NCBI GenBank assembly: GCA_034044135.1
Contig: CP139021.1
Coordinates: 1,937,635-2,001,634, forward strand
From: Flammeovirgaceae bacterium SG7u.111
GTDB lineage: Bacteria; Bacteroidota; Bacteroidia; Cytophagales; Flammeovirgaceae
Reading direction: 5' to 3'
DNA length: 64,000 nucleotides
The notes under the pieces were generated by a model. The model saw only the letters and a program-made list of their open reading frames with translations, searched no databases and had not been told where the DNA came from. Below, piece by piece: positions 55,518 to 62,809 of this stretch (its first letter is position 1; every line of letters starts with the position of its first letter). A program made the translations under genes and the position numbers.

Positions 55518-56426
55518 TTAATTAAACGATTGTCTATACTTCAAAGGCGATATTTCGGTTTTCTTTTTAAAAAGTCGGTTGAACGATTGTGGTTGTTCAA
55601 AACCTAATTCATAGGCAATTTCGCTTACGGATAAATTTGTCGTTAAAAGTTTTTCTTTTGCTTTTTCAATGAGTTTTTCGTGAATGTGTTGTTGGGCGTT
55701 TTGTCCCGTCAGCAAACGCAACATATCGCTTAAATAATTTGCGGAGTAATTGAGTTGATTAGCTAAATATTCAACTGTTGGTAATCCGCTATTTAAAGTT
55801 TCTGTGTTACTAAAATAATCGTTCAAAAGTTCTTCCATTTTTGCAAGCAAATTATTGTTTACGGCTTTTCGGGTAATAAATTGGCGTTCGTAAAAACGAT
55901 TGCAATAGTTCAATAGCAAATCAATTTGCGACAGAATTATGTCTTGTGTGTGTTTGTCAATATGCTGGTATTCTTTTTCTATTTTTTGAAAAATATCAAC
56001 AATATTTTGCTCTTCCCGTTGCGAAAGGTGCAATGCTTCATCTAGGGAATATGAAAAATAGCCATAATTTTTGATTGAGCTTTGCAATGGGTGTTTTTTC
56101 AAAAAATCAGGATGAAAGATTAATACATATCCTGTTCCAATGGTTTCATAAACATTGGTTGTATCTACTTCAACAGTTTGGACTTGTTTAGGTGCAATAA
56201 AAGTCATTGTTCCCTTATCAAAGTCATAATATTGTTGCCCATATTTTACTTTGGATTGGATATTATTCTTCAGAGAAATTGTATAAAAATCGGTAGAAAA
56301 ATGTTGCCACACATCAGAATTTACAGCGTGTATTTCTGAAACCAAAACCACACTTACCAATGGATGCAAAGGCGGTGGAATGGAAAGTAAACGATGAAAT
56401 TCGGATAAAGAATTAATTGTCTGCAT
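55518..56426 (-). CDS. AraC-family transcriptional regulator
   Basis: About 302 residues from the start at 56426 (MQTINSLSEFHRLL); an upstream ATG at 56444 adds six residues. The N-terminal part (about 1-170) is a cupin-like sensor domain with a TFIAPKQVQTVE strand. Two C-terminal helix-turn-helix motifs follow: PTVEYLANQLNYSANYLSDML and LSVSEIAYELGFEQPQSFNRLFKK. The start overlaps the end of the DUF4345-like gene by 14 bp. It is the last gene of a three-gene operon with the hydrolase and probably controls it. Confidence 0.9.
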   Translation of the reverse strand: MQTINSLSEFHRLLSIPPPLHPLVSVVLVSEIHAVNSDVWQHFSTDFYTISLKNNIQSKVKYGQQYYDFDKGTMTFIAPKQVQTVEVDTTNVYETIGTGYVLIFHPDFLKKHPLQSSIKNYGYFSYSLDEALHLSQREEQNIVDIFQKIEKEYQHIDKHTQDIILSQIDLLLNYCNRFYERQFITRKAVNNNLLAKMEELLNDYFSNTETLNSGLPTVEYLANQLNYSANYLSDMLRLLTGQNAQQHIHEKLIEKAKEKLLTTNLSVSEIAYELGFEQPQSFNRLFKKKTEISPLKYRQSFN

Positions 56427-56772
56427 ATATATATAAAATTCCAAAGATGATTAATGCAACAATTTCTATAGTTAGCCATAATAATTGTTTTGAAAAAAAT
56501 CCGTCTAACACAAACCCGAATAATCTGGCAAAAACAATTCCCAGAGTCAGAAAAAACAATGAAGCAAACACCGTTTGTTTCCAATTACTCCATTGATTGA
56601 AAAAAATCAATAGAATACCCAAACCCATTAGAAAACCCCATTTAACCCGCATTTCAATTATTTGATATGGATTTTCTGGTAAAGGAATTTTGCTAATTAA
56701 GTTGGGCTTGTATGTTAGAACCCAACCTGCGATTAGTAAAACCCCTCCAATTATTTTCAGAAAAATTGTCAT
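56413..56772 (-). CDS. Small four-helix membrane protein (DUF4345-like)
   Basis: A 119-residue protein with four hydrophobic segments (about 4-20, 45-62, 68-88 and 98-115). The conserved-looking GFLMGLGILLIFF and LTLGIVFARLFGFVLDG stretches fit small DUF4345-type membrane proteins. Its start shares one base with the end of the hydrolase gene, and its end overlaps araC, so it is the middle gene of a tightly packed operon. Function unknown. Confidence 0.7.
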   Translation of the reverse strand: MTIFLKIIGGVLLIAGWVLTYKPNLISKIPLPENPYQIIEMRVKWGFLMGLGILLIFFNQWSNWKQTVFASLFFLTLGIVFARLFGFVLDGFFSKQLLWLTIEIVALIIFGILYIYADN

Positions 56773-57689
56773 TATTCCTGTAAAAGATTTTCTTGAAAAA
56801 ATGGAACTAATTCATCCAATGCTTTTGCTGTTGCTTCTGGTCCATCGTATAAATCATAATGACCCGCACCATTTACAACATGGATTTTTTTGTTTTTGGA
56901 AGCGGCTTTTTTGTATAAGTCAAAACCGTCTCTATATGAACCGAAACCACCAATTTTATTGCCTACAATAACCAACAAAGGTTGCGTAAGCAAAATTTCG
57001 GCAAGATGAAAAGCGTCAAACATTATTAAGTTCGCCATACTTGCAAAAAGCAATTTATTGTTTGAAGTAGGGTGTTCGCCTCTTGGCGTTCTGTAATAAT
57101 CAATAGCTTCTAACATATCAAATTCGTTTATGCCTGCTTTTTTTGCTTCTTCGGAAGAATTGGGCGTCCAATTTGTAATCATTGGCTCTGCTCCGTTGGC
57201 TTCCGCAGTTCGTTGCGAGGAAACAGCTTCTAATGTTTCTAAAATATTTGTTTCTCTGAAGGCTCTGCCCATATTAATTCCTGAAACTGTTGCCACTGCT
57301 TTTATTCTTCTTTCTTTCAATGCAGCCTTTGCAGCGTAACCACCGCCTGCACAAATGCCCAATAAACCGATACGGTTTTTATCTACAAAACTTAATGTAG
57401 TAAGATAATCTGCGGCATAGCATATGTCTTCTACACGGATGGTTGGGTCTTCCAAATATCTTGGTTCACCACCGCTTTCCCCTTGAAAAGAAGCGTCATA
57501 AGCCAAAGCAATAAATCCTTTTTTGGCAAGTTTCCCTGCATACAAACCTGTGGTTTGTTCTTTTACGCTACCTCCCGGATGAACGCAAACAATAGCCGAA
57601 TAATTTTGTGTTTCATCAAAATTGTCGGGCAAATGAAGATTGGCTACTGTGTCCCAATTTCTGTTTTTGAATTTTACTTTTCGCATCAT
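56772..57689 (-). CDS. Alpha/beta hydrolase, dienelactone-hydrolase-like
   Basis: A 305-residue cytoplasmic hydrolase. The nucleophile elbow is GICAGGG near 131-137, with Cys in place of Ser as in dienelactone hydrolases. The late GAGHYDLYD supplies the His (near 280), and an acid residue is in the VGNKIGGFGSYRD region. The oxyanion segment VCVHPGGSVKEQT is near 35-47. Substrates are likely small esters or lactones but cannot be named. It is the first gene of the hydrolase-DUF4345-AraC operon, 81 bp from a foldback element. Confidence 0.88.
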   Translation of the reverse strand: MMRKVKFKNRNWDTVANLHLPDNFDETQNYSAIVCVHPGGSVKEQTTGLYAGKLAKKGFIALAYDASFQGESGGEPRYLEDPTIRVEDICYAADYLTTLSFVDKNRIGLLGICAGGGYAAKAALKERRIKAVATVSGINMGRAFRETNILETLEAVSSQRTAEANGAEPMITNWTPNSSEEAKKAGINEFDMLEAIDYYRTPRGEHPTSNNKLLFASMANLIMFDAFHLAEILLTQPLLVIVGNKIGGFGSYRDGFDLYKKAASKNKKIHVVNGAGHYDLYDGPEATAKALDELVPFFQENLLQE

Positions 57690-57770
57690 TTTATTTTTTA
57701 AGTTTTACAATGCAAAATTTGTCATTCTTTAAAAAGTAAATGTTTCCAAATCAAGGTCATTTGTAACCAA

Positions 57771-57957
57771 ATTGGGGTTGAGATGTGGAATTGTGTGGCT
57801 CGTGTCGTTTGGTGTCTTAATTTCGGGTGGGTGTCGCTTTACCATTACTGCCAACATTTGACAATATGAAACGGTTGGGTTTTCGGAGCGCGTTCGTATC
57901 CACCGTTGAAAAAGTTGGATTGAAAAACAAATGCCTGCAAACCACTGAACCCCAACT
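57771..57957. repeat. Foldback element 1 (terminal inverted repeat)
   Basis: Imperfect terminal inverted repeats flank 187 bp: ATTGGGGTTGAGATGTGG on the left, and the complement of CCACTGAACCCCAACT on the right. The right arm ends 16 bp before the start of mini-intron B. It sits upstream of the hydrolase operon on the minus strand. It differs in sequence from the other three elements, so its family membership is tentative. Confidence 0.55.
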
Positions 57958-57973
57958 ATTTTATATTGTATGT

Positions 57974-58273
57974 GTGTGCCTTGAATGGTGGATATAGCTC
58001 ATGAATTTGAGTGTTCCAAAGTGTGAAAGACTGGGCGTCCCCGACCCGTAAGCACGGGAATCATTGTCCGAAGCAAAGCAAGTGGCAAGGTTGCCAGCGG
58101 TGACGCTGGAACTGAAGTAATCGGACCGCCGAAGCGGCCAGATGGGAGTTCGAAAGGACATCACGAAGTGAGAAACTGGATACAGAGGCTATTAGAATTC
58201 CAGACGGTACGCTGGGTGGTGTGACCAAGCGCGTACTAGGGGCACGCCTAGTACCTTACGGCCGCCTACTCAT
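57974..58273 (+). mobile_element. Group II intron deletion derivative, copy B (300 bp)
   Basis: It begins GTGTGCC, matching the GTGYG group II start, and keeps much of domain I (AGCAAGTGGCAAGGTTGCC and CGAAAGGACATCACGAAG). It then jumps from GAGGCTATTAGAATT straight to the 3' strand of domain V (GTACGCTGGGTGGTGTGACC) and a domain VI hairpin (GTACTAGG / CCTAGTAC), ending CTACTCAT. Domains II-IV and the 5' strand of domain V are gone, so self-splicing is not expected. The domain I part also gives a spurious antisense ORF. Confidence 0.8.
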
Positions 58274-58294
58274 ATTATGTGGATTTCAATTTCA

Positions 58295-59131
58295 CTAATA
58301 ATGCTCATACAAGTAAACTGCTGATTGTAGAAACTTGTCATTTAAATCATATTGTCTCAATCGCAATCGTAACCCTTGTTCATTTAATTCAAATTTTTTC
58401 TTAAACCCTCCTTCACCGGCAAAGTTTTGCTCATAGATGTTTTCTATTTCCCTTCCATTTTTATCATACAAATAGCTTGTGGTAGTCGGGTATTCTGAAT
58501 TGATCATGGATTTCATTTTTGAAAGGCGCTGTTCACTATCAAGCTCGTATATAGTGTGATTGATCAATGCATTGGTCTGATCAAATTCTTTAACCGTATA
58601 GACAGAACCAGTTCCGTCAACAGACATTTTAGTAACACGTTTTAAATTAGCATCTTCAAAATAATGTTCTTCATTTGGTTTATTTCTTGGAATTACTCTT
58701 TTATATCTGGAACCATTATGTTGTTCAACAAGGTTATCTTTAGTGTTGTATTTCCAGATTGTAACTGAACCCATTGGTATCCTTGAAGATCCATCATATA
58801 CAGCTTCCTTAGTTCTACGTCCTATCGAATCATATTCTGACACAATACGCCTAAACCCTCCTCTATAAAACCGTTTGATCTCAATCAGTTGACCTTTTTT
58901 GTCATAATGATGTATTTCAGTAGTATCAAGTTTTATTGATTTTTCATCGTTTCCCGAAACTTGTATTTCTGAACAGAGATACACCGTTTTTATTTTATTG
59001 AGTGCAAACAGTTGTTGATTGCGATTGGATCTGTTTCTAAATGGGGTTTCCAATAGATTTTGAGCAAAAAGACTATTGAATGAAAGTAAAATAAAACAAA
59101 GGATATTCAAAATCTTAAGTACTTTTTCCAT
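58295..59131 (-). CDS. Exported YD-repeat-like protein of unknown function
   Basis: Starting at 59131 (MEKVLKILNILCFILLSFNSLFAQ) it has 278 residues and a clear signal peptide; an ATG at 59152 adds seven residues. The body shows tandem YD/RHS-like repeats, such as HHYDKKGQLIEIKRF, EYDSIGRRTKEAVYDG and YLYDKNGREIENIYEQ, about 20-40 residues apart. Such repeats bind carbohydrate or form surface shells. It lies alone between foldback element 2 (20 bp upstream) and mini-intron B (21 bp downstream of its stop), like a one-gene cassette. Confidence 0.75.
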   Translation of the reverse strand: MEKVLKILNILCFILLSFNSLFAQNLLETPFRNRSNRNQQLFALNKIKTVYLCSEIQVSGNDEKSIKLDTTEIHHYDKKGQLIEIKRFYRGGFRRIVSEYDSIGRRTKEAVYDGSSRIPMGSVTIWKYNTKDNLVEQHNGSRYKRVIPRNKPNEEHYFEDANLKRVTKMSVDGTGSVYTVKEFDQTNALINHTIYELDSEQRLSKMKSMINSEYPTTTSYLYDKNGREIENIYEQNFAGEGGFKKKFELNEQGLRLRLRQYDLNDKFLQSAVYLYEHY

Positions 59132-59150
59132 CAGACTAGAGCATTCCCAC

Positions 59151-59277
59151 ATAACGTTGTTGTATATGGTTTGTTGAGTGGTTTAAGCACGTAATTTAGC
59201 AAATAAATAAAAACCGAATAGAAAATCCGCGAGGATTTTCGTAAGTAGGCTTGCACTAGCAATTTTTTATATACTGT
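59151..59277. repeat. Foldback element 2 with GNRA-capped hairpin
   Basis: The ends pair imperfectly (GTATATGGTTTGTTG against CAATTTTTTATATAC, with G-U pairs). Inside is a perfect 8-bp hairpin with a GCGA tetraloop (GAAAATCC-GCGA-GGATTTTC, 59221-59240). The right end runs directly into mini-intron C. The left end is 20 bp from the start of the YD-repeat gene. Confidence 0.7.
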
Positions 59278-59279
59278 AC

Positions 59280-59577
59280 GCGCACCTTGAATGGTGAATA
59301 TGGCTCATGAATTTGAGTCTTCCAAAGGGTGAAAGACTGGGCGTTGTTACGCGAAACAAAGCAAGTGGCAAGGTTGCCAGCGGTGACGCTGGAACTGAAG
59401 TAATCGGATCGTTGAAGCGGCCAGAGGGGAGTTCGAAAGGACATCACGAAGTGAGAAACTGGATACAGAGGCTATTAGAATTCCAGACGGTACGCTGGGT
59501 GGTGTGACCAAGCGCGTACTAGGGGCACGCCTAGTGAGGTGAACTGGCTACCGATTGGTAGTCAGCCGTCTACTCAT
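59280..59577 (+). mobile_element. Group II intron deletion derivative, copy C (298 bp)
   Basis: It aligns with copy B through domain I and has the same junction GAGGCTATTAGAATTCCAG joined to the 3' strand of domain V. The 5' end is altered (GCGCACC instead of GTGTGCC). About 20 bp present in copy B after GGGCG are absent. The domain VI hairpin (CTGGCTACC / GGTAGTCAG) resembles the long intron and not copy B. The 3' end is CTACTCAT. Two copies with one deletion but different flanks suggest spread as a defined non-autonomous unit. Confidence 0.8.
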
Positions 59578-59740
59578 ATCTTTATGGTCACTTGTCAAAT
59601 TACAATTTTTAGTATCTTGTTTAATTAGAAAAGAAAATACAAAACCAGTCTACGAAACACTATGATGTAGTAATCAAGGAACTCCTTTCTTTTCTTTTCA
59701 TCTCAAGCCAGTACAGTACCTCGATTGGGCATAGTTTTCT

Positions 59741-60589
59741 CTAACTCTCTTTAAACTCCTTCATAATCTCTAGGGTAGACTTATGAGGTCTTCCCGTTGC
59801 CTTTTCAAAATCAGATTTCACGTAATTCACCCCAATTCTGATTCCATTGTATATACCTGCAATGACTGTCCCTATAAAATCTCCCAGTTCTTCTTTTCTT
59901 TCCTTTTCATATGCCTCTACCGAAACTGAGTTGTATGTCAAATCTGTATTAAACACCTGATTAATAAGTTCAGCTAATTGAAATTGTGAGATTGGTTCTC
60001 CTACCAAATTGTAGGTCTGCCCGTTGTGTTTGTCGTGAAGCAACATTTGTGTGTATGCGAAAGCCAACTCACCTCTGCTTGTATATCCACATTTTCCATC
60101 ACTCGCACAGTTTCTAATCTCACCTTCTTTTACATAAGTGTCAAGATATTCAAGATCTGGTTCAAGGTAAATTCCATTTCTACCAATTACCCAATTCAAG
60201 CCTGATTCTCTTACATCCATTTCAGACTGACGATTACTTTTTACTATCGGGCTAAAAGCGGTTTTTTCTTCGTCACCAATAATGCTTGTATAGACTATTT
60301 TCTTGACACCATTTTGTTTAGCAGCCTCAATTACATTACTGTGTTGCCGAATCCTTTTTTGAGGGTCATCCATACCTGAAATTAGTAGCACTGAATCAAC
60401 TCCTTTCAAAGCAGTAATGAATTCTTCTCGATTATTATAATCCCCTTTTCTTACTTCAATACCGAGGTGAGAAGCCTTTTCAGGTGTTCTAACAATCCCA
60501 ATTACATTCCCTTTACCAATTTCCTTTTTTAATTCATTGACAATGGAAGTACCTAATTGCCCGTTTGCTGCTGTAACTGCGATTTTCAT
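59741..60589 (-). CDS. NmrA/QorB-like NAD(P)-binding oxidoreductase
   Basis: A 282-residue atypical short-chain dehydrogenase. The dinucleotide motif AANGQLGTSIV (about 7-17) is a variant of TGATGxLG. GVDSVLLISG, VKKIVYTSIIG and NWVIGRNGIYLEP match QorB/NmrA-like quinone reductases. The usual catalytic Tyr-x-x-x-Lys is replaced, as in this subfamily. It starts 17 bp from foldback element 3, so it looks like a one-gene cassette. The substrate is probably a quinone or it acts as a redox sensor. Confidence 0.85.
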   Translation of the reverse strand: MKIAVTAANGQLGTSIVNELKKEIGKGNVIGIVRTPEKASHLGIEVRKGDYNNREEFITALKGVDSVLLISGMDDPQKRIRQHSNVIEAAKQNGVKKIVYTSIIGDEEKTAFSPIVKSNRQSEMDVRESGLNWVIGRNGIYLEPDLEYLDTYVKEGEIRNCASDGKCGYTSRGELAFAYTQMLLHDKHNGQTYNLVGEPISQFQLAELINQVFNTDLTYNSVSVEAYEKERKEELGDFIGTVIAGIYNGIRIGVNYVKSDFEKATGRPHKSTLEIMKEFKES

Positions 60590-60606
60590 GTTCTGTTTTT
60601 AATTAT

Positions 60607-60739
60607 GCCTAACGGTATCGGGTATGGTTTCGTTGCGGAAATGGACGCGAGTCACTTTCCGCCGTGGACTAAATTAGTAAAAAAGCGTGAATTTCCGATG
60701 AGGAAATTCAACCGAAATAAACTATACACGGTGTTGGGG
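60607..60739. repeat. Foldback element 3 with two inner hairpins and attC-like ends
   Basis: The 133-bp element starts GCCTAAC and ends GTTGGGG, close to the RYYYAAC / GTTRRRY core sites of integron attC. Two hairpins lie inside: GCGGAAA / TTTCCGC (60635-60662) and GAATTTCC-GATGA-GGAAATTC (60689-60709). The second has the same form as the hairpins of elements 2 and 4 with compensating base changes. It fits exactly between the stop of the chimeric gene and the start of the NmrA-like gene. Confidence 0.7.
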
Positions 60740-60743
60740 TTCG

Positions 60744-62366
60744 TTATTTTTTTCGCTTGTAATACAATTGTACCAATCCCGTATCAAATGTTTTAGTACT
60801 TACAAACTCCAATAATTGCTCAGGTCTACCTTCTTTAAATAATCTTGTACCATTGCCAAGAAGAATAGGCACAATGGAAATAATAAGCTCGTCAATGAGG
60901 TCATTTTTAACTAGTTCGTTAACGACTTCAGCACCACCATCACAATAAATATCTTTCCTGGCACTTGCTCCGGATACAATAGAATTATCAATAAAAGTAA
61001 TGTCATTGACTGCTGTTGAATTAATAACCCCACTTGTAAAAGTCGCTTCTATGCCAATATTTATTGGCGTATTTAAGGTTAGATTGTTAGAGGGCTTGTT
61101 TATTAATAATCGACTAAACGTTGGGGTAGTAGTAGCTGAAATAGACTGCGCAGAACTTCCCCAAAAAAAAGTAGATCCAGTGTCAGCACCAAATACGATA
61201 CTGCCTACGCCATTGCAGGTTACGTTTGCATAAAACGCAGTAGTATTATTGTAGGCAGGTTCTAAAATGCCAAGTATTTGGTTAAAAGTTACTTCATTAT
61301 TAAAGGTATCATTATTCATGGTGGCCAACCGAAGGGTAGCTGAAATATTATTACACGTTATGGTGGTAGTATCATTGAAATGGTTTCCTCCTTCACTTTC
61401 ATTTAACCCAAGCTCAGTTTTATAGATTGTTAAAACATTATTGAACGTTGAGCCATTTAGAAAAAGTCCGTCTACAGCCCCATTTACTTCTACATTAAAC
61501 GTTGTTCCTGAAAATGTAGCATCATCAGTACAATTTAGAGTTAGATTTGTATTGGAACCAGAATTAGTTATTTGACCTGTCTGAAAAGTCGCTTCATTGG
61601 CTATTGTTAAATTATAACCTCTTAGATCTATACTTCCGTTGTATCCATTCATGCGTATTGTTCCTACAGAAGTATTGGCATCTAAAAAACAAATGCCATT
61701 AAAATTACCCGATCCATCAAATATTGCGGTATCGCCAATTCCTGGGGGTGAGGCACCTCCAGGACCTCCCGAAGTAAGAGACCAGTTGCTAGGGTTACTC
61801 CAATTTTTATTACTATTAGTATAACTAAAATAATCAAACTCTATAGCTCCCTGCTGTGCTGTATAATTCGAACCACCAATTATAAAACGAATTTGTGTAG
61901 TAGAAGCATTCCATGTTATAGTACTTAAGTCAACTGAAAAATAACCAGTTGTATTTGTTCCAAAAAGAAGGTTTTGTTCTGTTAAATAAGTTCCGCTGGA
62001 ATTAAATTCTTGAACTTGAAGAAAATAATTTTGAATACTTCCTGTTACAGAAATCAAATTAAATTCTACAATACCATTTATAGGATCCAACGGAAGTAAC
62101 TTGGGAGAAGCTCCATCAACGTTAAAAATTCTATTGGCATATAGTCCTGCAGCATCATCCATTTTTAAGATTGCAGTTCCATTGCCAGAAAGTTGCCATG
62201 CTCCCGTTCCATTGTCTTCTATAAGGTTCCATTCATTAATTTCTGATGTTGTACTGAAATTAGTGAGATAAGTAGAGTTCCCTACCCAGTAGCGATTTTG
62301 AGAAAAAAGAAATGTTGAGAAAAAATAAAGAGGAATAAAAAATAATGTTGTTAATAATCCTTTCAT
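60744..62366 (-). CDS. Chimeric ORF: secreted beta-helix-like protein fused to the C-terminus of a RibD/DHFR-like reductase
   Basis: A 540-residue ORF. A signal peptide (about 1-23, FLFSQ) and a secreted repeat-rich body (to about 467) have many Asn/Thr-rich strands such as NLTINKPS and TFTSGVINSTA, typical of surface proteins. From about residue 470 the sequence changes abruptly to a cytoplasmic RibD C-terminal/DHFR-like tail: KDIYCDGGAEVVNELVKNDL, IVPILLGNGTRLFKEGRP, and a GLVQLYYKRKK end. The reductase lacks about 110 N-terminal residues including its cofactor site, and the secreted protein lacks its usual C-terminus. It is best read as an in-frame fusion of two broken genes, probably not functional as a reductase. 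Confidence 0.75.
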   Translation of the reverse strand: MKGLLTTLFFIPLYFFSTFLFSQNRYWVGNSTYLTNFSTTSEINEWNLIEDNGTGAWQLSGNGTAILKMDDAAGLYANRIFNVDGASPKLLPLDPINGIVEFNLISVTGSIQNYFLQVQEFNSSGTYLTEQNLLFGTNTTGYFSVDLSTITWNASTTQIRFIIGGSNYTAQQGAIEFDYFSYTNSNKNWSNPSNWSLTSGGPGGASPPGIGDTAIFDGSGNFNGICFLDANTSVGTIRMNGYNGSIDLRGYNLTIANEATFQTGQITNSGSNTNLTLNCTDDATFSGTTFNVEVNGAVDGLFLNGSTFNNVLTIYKTELGLNESEGGNHFNDTTTITCNNISATLRLATMNNDTFNNEVTFNQILGILEPAYNNTTAFYANVTCNGVGSIVFGADTGSTFFWGSSAQSISATTTPTFSRLLINKPSNNLTLNTPINIGIEATFTSGVINSTAVNDITFIDNSIVSGASARKDIYCDGGAEVVNELVKNDLIDELIISIVPILLGNGTRLFKEGRPEQLLEFVSTKTFDTGLVQLYYKRKK

Positions 62367-62431
62367 TACTCTAATTTAAATTAGAAACACTACTTGATGT
62401 AATTTGTCAAATACTTATTGTACGAGTATCA

Positions 62432-62575
62432 TTATAAGAAATTTTTGGTAGATATGTTAAAGAATCTAAGAGTTTTTTTAATGAGACCACCCAACAGGTT
62501 ACCTTCTTCCAAGGGTATGTTGGATTGTCCCTTGTTAGAAGTCTTAATGTTGAACTGATATTTATTTTGTGTCAT
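62432..62575 (-). CDS. Possible small protein, 47 residues
   Basis: A short ORF starts 6 bp from foldback element 4, as other cassette genes here start close to a foldback. It begins MTQNKYQFNIKTSNKG and ends with a basic segment, LIKKTLRFFN. I do not recognise it. It may be a real small gene, or the 5' remnant of a longer gene cut by rearrangement. Confidence 0.35.
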   Translation of the reverse strand: MTQNKYQFNIKTSNKGQSNIPLEEGNLLGGLIKKTLRFFNISTKNFL

Positions 62576-62581
62576 TGTTTC

Positions 62582-62688
62582 GACTATGAGTAGTTGCGCG
62601 GTTTGCACTTAACTTTGCAAGTACACACTAAGCTGAAAATCCGCGAGGATTTTCAGAAGTAGGCGAGAACAAGCAATTACTTATAGTC
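62582..62688. repeat. Foldback element 4 with GNRA-capped hairpin
   Basis: Terminal repeats GACTATGAGTAGTTG and CAATTACTTATAGTC pair at 13 of 15 positions. The inner hairpin GAAAATCC-GCGA-GGATTTTC (62635-62654) is identical to that of element 2. The right end abuts intron fragment D with no gap. Confidence 0.75.
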
Positions 62689-62776
62689 TTAGAATTCTAG
62701 TCCGTACGCTGGGTGGTGTGACCGGGCTGGCGTTCCAGAGGTGCACCGTGGGTTTATGGCTCACGGCCGTCTCGAT
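62689..62776 (+). mobile_element. Group II intron 3' fragment, copy D
   Basis: A short piece starts TTAGAATTCTAG. It continues into the domain V 3' strand (GTACGCTGGGTGGTGTGACC), the linker seen in the long copy (GGGCTGGCGTTCCAG) and a different domain VI hairpin (CCGTGGG / CTCACGG). It ends CTCGAT. Almost all of domain I is missing. It sits directly against foldback element 4. Confidence 0.75.
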
Positions 62777-62809
62777 TACCTGTTGCCATTTTTTTAAAGT
62801 TTCTTTATA

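Noticed and set aside
57961-58164. Minus-strand ORF of 67 residues, and a similar one at 59256-59447
   Set aside because: They are antisense readings of the conserved intron domain I, and both share the same sequence only because the introns do.
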